A DNA stretch of 5,382 nt, taken from contig CAJUJA010000076.1 of NCBI GenBank assembly GCA_910586635.1, positions 1-5,382 of the forward strand, written 5' to 3'. The notes under the pieces are model-generated. The model made no database searches. It was not told the DNA's origin and worked only from the letters and a program-made list of their open reading frames with translations. Source of the stretch: an uncultured Bacilli bacterium (GTDB lineage: Bacteria; Bacillota_I; Bacilli_A; RF39; UBA660). Made by a program: the position numbers and the translations under genes. Positions 1 to 5,382 of this stretch are shown here, one piece after another. Position 1 is the first letter of the stretch. Every line of letters starts with the position of its first letter.

Positions 1-1
1 T

Positions 2-2245
2 TTATTTGTTTTCCTTTCTTTTCTCATTTCTTATACCTTTTCCAATCGGGTAACGAAATATTATCCATACCAAAAAATAGAAATAAAGAATATATCAAGT
101 AGTCCTATTGTTTTGGACGCTATTTATCTAGATGGAAAAAAACAAAAAATTGATCATTTATACGATAGTAATTTTGATTTGATTCACGATGCTTCTTTCA
201 AAACAGAGTATAAAATTCAAAATGAAAATACGTCTTTATATAAGGCTACTTTAGCTCCTAGTGATACATATATTTTAAATGTAGATAAGAAGAAAAAAAT
301 AGAAATACAGTTTCAAAGAAAAAAGACTAGTTATTCCGTATCTATTCATCATAAAAAGGTAAAGATTTCTTCATTTGAGTATGATGCTTTGTCAAAAAAG
401 GCAGTCCAAATGGGAAATTATAATAGTAAGTATGTATACTATAATCAAAAAGATTGCAATAGGGTAGTATCTAGTATTACAGTTTTATTATTTTGGATTG
501 GGAATTTTTTATTGATTACTTTTTGTTTTGGAAACAGAAAATTTGAATCTTTACTTTTATTAGTTTGCTTACTGGAATGGAATCCATTTCAAAATCTATC
601 TATAATATTTAGATGTCTATTATATCTGTTTTTCTTTTGGATATTTAGAAAATATAAAAGGGATTTTATTCAAAATAGGAAATATCAGCTTTTATTCTTT
701 ATTAGTAGTTTGTATATTAGTTTTTCTATACTGGGAAGTATGATTATTAATAGTTTTTCTTTTATTTCTTTTATATACTATGGTTTACTAACTTTATTCT
801 TTTATTGTTTGTTTCCCATTTTTATAGAAAAAATGGACTCTTTTCGTCAGAAACTTCTCTATAAAAAACAAGTAGATACCAATCAATTGATTTTTCATAG
901 TATTTTAGTATTCTGTATCCCAGTTATTATTTTATTTTTATATCAACAATTATTTTATCCTTATATTTATTTAGCGGATAGTACAATGCAAATGTGGGAT
1001 ATTATGAATGATACTTTATCTAATTGGCATCCTTATTTGCATACTCTTCTATTAAAGTTATTCGATCATTTTTTTGGTAATCTGAATTGGTTTATTTGCT
1101 TCAGAATCTTAATTTGTTCTATCTTATTAAATCAAATATTATTTTATTTTTATAAAAGGGGAATGAAATTAGTATGGGTATATTTGATTGCTATTTTTTT
1201 TAGTATTATTCCGACAACAGGAATTGTTATGGTGACTTTATTAAAAGATGTTGATTTTGTTTTATCTTTTGTAGCCTTGAGTTTTTATATGTATCTTATA
1301 GTTTGTGATTTTTCTACTTTTCATAAAAACAAATGGAATTATGTATTTTTATATTTATCTCTAATAGGAGTAGGCTTTTTTCGCCATAATGGTATTTTCG
1401 TTTCTATATTGATTTCCATTTTTCTTTTTCTATTTTTTATGAAGAAGAAAAAGTGGTTGGTGGAAATTGTAGTTTTGTTATTTGTAATATCTGTAGTGGT
1501 AATTCAAGGACCGTTGTATAGAATTCTAAAAGTAGAAGATGCTCCTAAAAATTTTAATATAGCAACCATGATTCATGGTCTTGGTTATATTATGGTGGAA
1601 GATCGTTCAGAATTTTCTAAAGACACTTATCAGTATCTAACTGAGAATGTATTAACTGTTAAAGAATTTGAGTTGTATTATGATCCATATAATATTGATC
1701 TTCTTCTTCATTATAATCATCAAGATGAGCCAAGAAAAATTAGGAATTTAGATTTAGATCAAGGCAAGATCATTCAGGTATATTTAAAACAGGTTTTAAA
1801 AAGTCCTATTTATTTACTCAAAGATCGTTTATATGGAACCGATATTATTTGGAATGTAGTAGAAGATGATCGCATCAATATTTTAAAATACCAGACTTTA
1901 TATGATGAATTTGATAAAAACTATAAGCAAGAGGAAATTTTAAATAGTAATCATTCGACTATGATTACTAAGTCCCTACATTTTGTATCCTCTAATTTTT
2001 TGATGAATATGTTATGTTTTAGGGTAGGTTTTCTTCTTGATTTAGTAATTCTTGTTATTAATTACCGAGTAGTAAAACGAAGGAAAAAAGGTCTCGTTAT
2101 TTTATTACCCTTGTTTATTAATTTGATTACCTTATTGCTCGCTATGCACTATCAGGCTTTTCGTTATGTTTGGATGGTTCCTCCAGTTACTTTTTTGTTT
2201 ATTTTAACTACTATTTTTGATAAAAAAATGGGAGAGGTTTGTTGA
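2..2245 (+). CDS. Large polytopic membrane protein, DUF6020/GT-C-like, 5'-partial
   Basis: The frame is open from base 2 with no ATG, GTG or TTG before the TTG at 113, so the true start lies upstream; 747 codons are visible. The TTG at 113 is not a credible start: it has no Shine-Dalgarno sequence, and the 37 codons before it encode a hydrophobic stretch (FVFLSFLIS) and a linker that fit a first membrane anchor. Numbering residues from codon 113: 1-115 form a hydrophilic, Lys-rich, probably beta-rich domain, presumably outside the membrane; 120-280 hold several membrane spans. A first-loop-like segment follows with D289, Q293, D296 and NWHPYLHT (304-311). Later come LLKD (376-379), RHNG (424-427), HGLGY (488-492), a soluble stretch at about 475-625, and terminal spans with HYQAFRY (679-685). 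The D..Q/HP..HT pattern recalls the uncharacterised DUF6020 family, and the layout is GT-C-like, suggesting outer-face glycosyl transfer from a polyprenyl-phosphate sugar. Family assignment is from memory; substrate unknown. Confidence 0.8.
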   Translation, partial: LFVFLSFLISYTFSNRVTKYYPYQKIEIKNISSSPIVLDAIYLDGKKQKIDHLYDSNFDLIHDASFKTEYKIQNENTSLYKATLAPSDTYILNVDKKKKIEIQFQRKKTSYSVSIHHKKVKISSFEYDALSKKAVQMGNYNSKYVYYNQKDCNRVVSSITVLLFWIGNFLLITFCFGNRKFESLLLLVCLLEWNPFQNLSIIFRCLLYLFFFWIFRKYKRDFIQNRKYQLLFFISSLYISFSILGSMIINSFSFISFIYYGLLTLFFYCLFPIFIEKMDSFRQKLLYKKQVDTNQLIFHSILVFCIPVIILFLYQQLFYPYIYLADSTMQMWDIMNDTLSNWHPYLHTLLLKLFDHFFGNLNWFICFRILICSILLNQILFYFYKRGMKLVWVYLIAIFFSIIPTTGIVMVTLLKDVDFVLSFVALSFYMYLIVCDFSTFHKNKWNYVFLYLSLIGVGFFRHNGIFVSILISIFLFLFFMKKKKWLVEIVVLLFVISVVVIQGPLYRILKVEDAPKNFNIATMIHGLGYIMVEDRSEFSKDTYQYLTENVLTVKEFELYYDPYNIDLLLHYNHQDEPRKIRNLDLDQGKIIQVYLKQVLKSPIYLLKDRLYGTDIIWNVVEDDRINILKYQTLYDEFDKNYKQEEILNSNHSTMITKSLHFVSSNFLMNMLCFRVGFLLDLVILVINYRVVKRRKKGLVILLPLFINLITLLLAMHYQAFRYVWMVPPVTFLFILTTIFDKKMGEVC

Positions 2246-2270
2246 CAAGTATTAGTAATTTTTATATGAT
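2242..2270 (+). promoter_or_regulatory. Candidate sigma-A promoter for the tandem GT-C pair
   Basis: A perfect -35 box TTGACA (2242-2247) is followed after exactly 17 bases by TATGAT (2265-2270), one mismatch from TATAAT. Transcription would start near 2277, giving a leader of about 18 bases before the ATG at 2295. The TGA stop of the upstream gene (2243-2245) lies inside the -35 box. This would let the two downstream paralogues be transcribed independently of the upstream gene. In DNA this AT-rich, -10-like hexamers are common, but an exact TTGACA at the ideal spacing is much rarer. Confidence 0.55.
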
Positions 2271-2298
2271 AATGAAAGAAAGTAGTGTGGTTGTATGA
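2242..2298 (+). CDS. Possible 18-codon coupling mini-ORF between genes 1 and 2
   Basis: A TTG at 2242 overlaps the upstream stop (TTGA). It opens a frame of 18 codons (MTSISNFYMIMKESSVVV if TTG is read as Met) ending at TGA 2296-2298, which overlaps the ATG of the next gene (ATGA). A GGGAGAGG stretch at 2230-2237 gives a Shine-Dalgarno-like GGAG 7 bases before the TTG, better than anything directly before the ATG at 2295. It could relay ribosomes from gene 1 to gene 2. It could equally be chance: the bases also form a good promoter, a transcript from that promoter would lack the TTG start, and the peptide has no recognisable features. Confidence 0.2.
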   Translation: MTSISNFYMIMKESSVVV

Positions 2299-3950
2299 AA
2301 AATACAGGTGTAGCAGATAAAATTATAAAAATTTTGTTTGCTATTGCTATGATTCTAGGGGCTTTTTTTACTTTAGTTTATATCTTTTATACATCAACCG
2401 CACTATTAACATCAGACTCTGTAATTACGGATGTTTTAGCTCATCAGCAAGTAGTAAACCATCAAATCTTATTAAGTAGTTGGTATTATGGAAATGAATT
2501 TTGGTTATTCTCATTAAGTATACCAACCCTTATTATATCTTTTTTTATTAAAAATAATCTTTTATTAAGACAAGTTAGTGTTTTAATTACAGCCGTATTC
2601 TTTTTTATTCTTTTATATCAAACGGGTAAAAAGTTTATAGGAAAAAAAGAGGCACTTTTATTAGTTATTATATTTTTAACGGGAGTTTCTTATAGTGTTT
2701 TGGACTATTTTTATGCATTTAATGCTTACTTAACTGTGGTTATTAATTCGATGCTGTTATTGTACCTATATTATAAATCCTTTGAGGAAAAAGGAGGTAA
2801 AATTTTTTATATTTTGTCTCTTGTGTTTACTTTTTTGTTTAATATGGGAAGTTTGCGATATTTTCCTTCTGTAACGATTTCTTTTTTTCTTACAGAGTTA
2901 CTATTTCTTATTGTTCATTATAAAAATGAGAAGGTACCTAAGATGATAAAAAAATCGGAATTAACCATAAAAAAATTGTTGGGTATTTTTCTTTGTAGTA
3001 TCCTTGCTTTGTTTACCTTTATAATACTAACTAATCATTATCATTATGAACAGAGGGCAGGGAGTATGTATAGATCGAGTCTTAGTGGAGATTCTGTTAT
3101 AAGAAAATTAGGAGCAGTAGTCTCTTGTGTTCACAATTTTTTTGGATATGATAATAAAAATCATCCATTAGTTTTTTTAACAGGAAAACAATATTTTGTG
3201 AATAACCATAAAAAAGTACCCTTCTTTTCTGTTTTTAATTTTACTATTTTAATAAAAATTACTACCTGTATTGTTTTTATGATTATAATTCCTATTATGT
3301 TATATAAAAACTATAACAAAAATTCTAAACAGATTAATTTTCTTTTAGTATTTAATACCATATCTTGGTTTATGATGATATATCTATATGTTTTTTCTCC
3401 TAATTTTTTCTATCATTATTCAGAGTTGAAATATTTTATATTTAATATCATAGTGTCTATTATTTTAGGAATTTATTTTTTGTACCAGAGATTTGCTGTT
3501 GCAAGAGTTAAAAAAAATATAGTAAATATTCTTATTTTGCTTTATTTATTTTCCAATTTATATACAACAGCTTGGACGATAAAAGATCATGATGGAAAAG
3601 TAATGAAAGAAAAGTTTGAATTAGTACAAGTATTAAAGAAGAATAAGCTCACCTTTGGTTATGGAGGATTTTGGAATGGATTATTAACCTATTATTTGTC
3701 CGATTATAAAATTACAGTTGCTAGCGTTGATTTTGATTATGGATACATCAAGCCATATAGGTGGTATTCAGATGAAAGTTGGTATCAAAAAAATCATGTA
3801 GGTAGAACCTTTATTATCTTAGATCAAATCTCTAAATTAAAATTTGATTATTATAAGGATAGGTATCCTAAGCCAGATAAGGTCTTGAAATGTAAGGGGT
3901 TTATTATATATGTTTATAATGAAAATCCCTTGTTAGAAAATTTGGCATAA
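2295..3950 (+). CDS. GT-C glycosyltransferase-like polytopic membrane protein (paralogue A)
   Basis: A complete gene of 551 residues. An N-terminal membrane span (about 11-34) is followed by a loop with SDS (40-42; D41 is placed like the acidic catalytic residue of GT-C enzymes), HQQVVN (50-55) and WYYGNE (63-68). About eleven more spans follow, with IFLTGVSYSVLDYFYA (126-141), GSLRYFP (185-191), a polar loop at about 247-310 carrying FFGYDN (282-287), and ELKYF (377-381). From about 425 a soluble C-terminal domain carries LTFGYGGFWNGLLTYYLS (452-469) and YRWYSDESWY (488-497). WYYG.E, G.LR and a C-terminal FWN segment recall a family of large Bacillota membrane proteins with a GT39/PMT-like layout. 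The expected role is transfer of a lipid-linked sugar to an envelope glycan outside the membrane; donor and acceptor are unknown. The ATG at 2295 has only a weak ribosome site (AAAGTAG, 2279-2285) but is followed at once by the expected N-terminus. It could instead be a non-enzymatic or flippase-like membrane protein. Confidence 0.88.
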   Translation: MKNTGVADKIIKILFAIAMILGAFFTLVYIFYTSTALLTSDSVITDVLAHQQVVNHQILLSSWYYGNEFWLFSLSIPTLIISFFIKNNLLLRQVSVLITAVFFFILLYQTGKKFIGKKEALLLVIIFLTGVSYSVLDYFYAFNAYLTVVINSMLLLYLYYKSFEEKGGKIFYILSLVFTFLFNMGSLRYFPSVTISFFLTELLFLIVHYKNEKVPKMIKKSELTIKKLLGIFLCSILALFTFIILTNHYHYEQRAGSMYRSSLSGDSVIRKLGAVVSCVHNFFGYDNKNHPLVFLTGKQYFVNNHKKVPFFSVFNFTILIKITTCIVFMIIIPIMLYKNYNKNSKQINFLLVFNTISWFMMIYLYVFSPNFFYHYSELKYFIFNIIVSIILGIYFLYQRFAVARVKKNIVNILILLYLFSNLYTTAWTIKDHDGKVMKEKFELVQVLKKNKLTFGYGGFWNGLLTYYLSDYKITVASVDFDYGYIKPYRWYSDESWYQKNHVGRTFIILDQISKLKFDYYKDRYPKPDKVLKCKGFIIYVYNENPLLENLA

Positions 3951-3971
3951 TTATAAATATATAAGTAGAAT
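3930..3971 (+). promoter_or_regulatory. Weak candidate promoter before paralogue B
   Basis: Two imperfect sigma-A-like pairings overlap here: TTGTTA (3930-3935), 16 bases, TATAAA (3952-3957); and TTGGCA (3942-3947), 18 bases, TAGAAT (3966-3971). The second would leave a leader of only about 6 bases. As at the preceding junction, the -35 candidates lie in the 3' end of the upstream gene. In such AT-rich DNA these matches may be chance, and read-through from the promoter before paralogue A is enough to explain expression. Confidence 0.2.
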
Positions 3972-3983
3972 GGAATGGATTTT

Positions 3984-5382
3984 ATGAAAAAGAATTTTAA
4001 ATTTAATTTAGATTTTATTTTATTTATGCTAATGTTATTGGGGCTTTTTTTAACTCTGATTTATATCTTTTATACATCAACAGCATTATTAGCATCTGAT
4101 TCAGTACTCGCTAATGTAGTTACTCATCAGCAGGTACTCAATAGGACTCTTTTATTAAACCATTGGTATTATGGAAATGATTTTTTCTTGTTCTCTATTA
4201 ATATTCCTATTTATTTTTTGTCTTTTTTTGTAAAAAATGTGAGATTATTAAAGCAAATTGGAAGTTTATTTATAGCAATTCTTTTCTTTATTCTTTTATA
4301 TCAAGTGGGAAAACGTTTTTTAGGAAAAAGGGAAGGACTATTATCTATTATTATATTTTTAACAGGAGTTTCTTATAGCGTTTTAGATTATTTTTATGCT
4401 TGGGATACTTGTTTACCAATTGTTGTTCAGGCGATTCTTTTATTATATTTATATTATAGGGGAATAGATAGTGAAGAACGTAAGAAATTCTATTATATTT
4501 TGTCTTTGATTTTTACATTTTTATTTACTATAGGTAATTTGCTTTATTTGCCACTAGTGATTTTTCCATTTTTACTTACGAAATGTTTTATTTATCGTAC
4601 AAGTTTGCCATGGAAAAAATTAGGCGGGATTTTTCTTGTTAGTGTTGTGGCCTTTTTTTCTTTTCATATTTTATGTATAAATAATTCATATAATCTTTCG
4701 CAAGTTGCAGGAAAAAATGAAGAAGAAAGTATTAGTTTAGGCACAAAGTTAGAGTCTATTATTGATATGAATCTTAGTTTCTTTGGGTATGATAATAGGG
4801 ATCATGTATTATCTAAAAGTGCTGGAAGTCAGTATTTTTTACAGAATCATCAGGAGTATTCGATTGTATCTATTCATGGAATTGTAGATTTTATTCAATT
4901 AGCTGCTAATATATTTTTTATGATTGTAGTACCTACTTTGTTGTATAAAAATTATAAGAAGAATTCTAAATCGGTAAATTTTCTTCTACTTTTTAACTCT
5001 ATAGTTTGGATTATTATGATTTTATATTATATTTTATCTAGTCATTTTCATTACAATTCTGTCGATTTAAAATATTTCTTGTTTCTTTTTGTAATCAATA
5101 TTATGTTAGGTACTTATGTTTTCACATCTTATTTTTCAAAATATAAATTATATTCCTCTCTCTGTGGTTGCTTCTTAATTAGTTATCTTGTTTCTAATTT
5201 ATATACTACAGGTTTAGTGATTAAGAATCATAATCAACAAGAGATTAATAGAAAAATGGAATTAGTAGAACTTTTAAAAAAGAATCATCTTACTTTTGGA
5301 TACGGTAGTTATTATAATAGTTTATTAACTAGTTATTTATCTAATTATCAAATAACAGTAGCTAATGTTCAGTATCAATCTG
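3984..5382 (+). CDS. GT-C glycosyltransferase-like polytopic membrane protein (paralogue B), 3'-partial
   Basis: The frame is open from the ATG at 3984 to the window edge (466 complete codons plus one base), with no stop reached. It is collinear with the preceding gene and similar throughout, roughly half the residues being identical by eye. By that alignment about 70 residues are missing and full length should be near 535. Shared motifs are IYIFYTSTALL (26-36), SDS (38-40), HQQVLN (48-53), WYYGND (61-66), IFLTGVSYSVLDYFYA (124-139), FFGYDN (266-271), YKNYKKNSK (321-329), DLKYF (361-365), SNLYTT (404-409) and LTFGYG (436-441). About 12 membrane spans are expected, then a C-terminal soluble domain cut by the edge. 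Differences: GSLRY of the neighbour is GNLLY here (184-188), removing the arginine; the polar loop at about 231-265 is diverged; FNAY becomes WDTC (140-143). The gap to the neighbour is 33 bases without a terminator, so co-transcription is likely. The start is supported by the matching N-terminus and a weak GGA (3977-3979). Confidence 0.87.
   Translation, partial: MKKNFKFNLDFILFMLMLLGLFLTLIYIFYTSTALLASDSVLANVVTHQQVLNRTLLLNHWYYGNDFFLFSINIPIYFLSFFVKNVRLLKQIGSLFIAILFFILLYQVGKRFLGKREGLLSIIIFLTGVSYSVLDYFYAWDTCLPIVVQAILLLYLYYRGIDSEERKKFYYILSLIFTFLFTIGNLLYLPLVIFPFLLTKCFIYRTSLPWKKLGGIFLVSVVAFFSFHILCINNSYNLSQVAGKNEEESISLGTKLESIIDMNLSFFGYDNRDHVLSKSAGSQYFLQNHQEYSIVSIHGIVDFIQLAANIFFMIVVPTLLYKNYKKNSKSVNFLLLFNSIVWIIMILYYILSSHFHYNSVDLKYFLFLFVINIMLGTYVFTSYFSKYKLYSSLCGCFLISYLVSNLYTTGLVIKNHNQQEINRKMELVELLKKNHLTFGYGSYYNSLLTSYLSNYQITVANVQYQS

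Larger units (their letters stand above)
2295..5382 (+). repeat. Tandem direct duplication of one gene (diverged paralogues)
   Basis: Two head-to-tail copies start 1689 bases apart, at 2295 and 3984, and stay collinear to the window end; the second copy is cut by the edge. Similarity is strongest at protein level. In the best block (2670-2717 against 4353-4400) 43 of 48 bases match, and all five differences are third-position silent changes, so both copies have been under selection for protein sequence. The leaders share only AAGTAG (2280-2285 and 3963-3968), so the duplication is not recent. Confidence 0.85.

Noticed and set aside
113..115. TTG as the start codon of gene 1
   Set aside because: The same frame is open for 37 codons upstream to the window edge, those codons encode a plausible membrane anchor, and no ribosome site precedes the TTG.
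2..2245. Mycoplasma-type code with TGA read as Trp
   Set aside because: All Trp codons in the three long frames are TGG, none has an internal TGA, and gene 1 ends in TGA just before a new gene.
2246..2294. Rho-independent terminator between genes 1 and 2
   Set aside because: No GC-rich inverted repeat precedes a T-run; the T-run at about 2259-2263 is only AT-rich spacer between promoter boxes.
2358..2370. T-run in paralogue A (a similar one at about 4041-4052 in B) as a programmed frameshift site
   Set aside because: Both copies read straight through in frame with conserved protein sequence on either side, and long T-runs encoding Phe/Leu are expected in AT-rich membrane-protein genes.
3951..3983. 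Terminator or regulatory RNA between the paralogues
   Set aside because: Only 33 AT-rich bases with no stem-forming repeat; too short for a riboswitch.
2295..5382. Mobile element or composite transposon as the cause of the repeat
   Set aside because: No transposase, terminal inverted repeats or target duplications are visible; the repeats are full-length diverged genes.
1..5382. Minus-strand genes, tRNA, rRNA or CRISPR
   Set aside because: No long reading frame on the minus strand, no recognisable RNA gene or short regular repeats, and the + strand is filled with coding sequence.

Overview
The window is very AT-rich DNA, all coding on the + strand, with tightly packed genes (gaps of 49 and 33 bases). 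Base composition, TTG/ATG starts and A/T-ending codons suggest a low-GC Bacillota/Bacilli-type bacterium, possibly a gut Erysipelotrichia-like or related lineage; this assignment is an inference. UGA is read as stop: all three long frames lack in-frame TGA and every Trp is TGG, which argues against the Mycoplasma code.

Layout: (1) From base 2 to 2245 runs the 3' part of a large polytopic membrane protein that begins upstream of the window. It resembles the uncharacterised DUF6020-type, GT-C-like membrane proteins. (2) The 49-base gap after it holds a near-consensus sigma-A promoter whose -35 box overlaps the stop codon. The same bases can be read as an 18-codon mini-ORF that overlaps the stop of gene 1 and the start of gene 2. 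(3) At 2295-3950 is a complete 551-residue polytopic membrane protein with a GT-C glycosyltransferase-like layout (first outer-loop SDS motif, WYYGN, about 12 membrane spans, C-terminal soluble domain). (4) From 3984 to the window end is a clear tandem paralogue of it (466 codons visible, no stop reached), with the same motifs but without an arginine in a motif that I believe is conserved in this family.

Together the genes look like part of a cell-envelope glycosylation locus. GT-C enzymes normally use polyprenyl-phosphate-linked sugars on the outer face of the membrane to decorate polysaccharides, teichoic acids or proteins. Three consecutive proteins of this kind, two of them a diverged tandem pair, suggest a surface-glycan modification system with duplicated specificity. 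No lipid-linked sugar synthase, flippase or acceptor gene is visible, so substrate and acceptor cannot be named. There are no RNA genes, mobile elements, CRISPR arrays or stretches above 300 bases without a gene.
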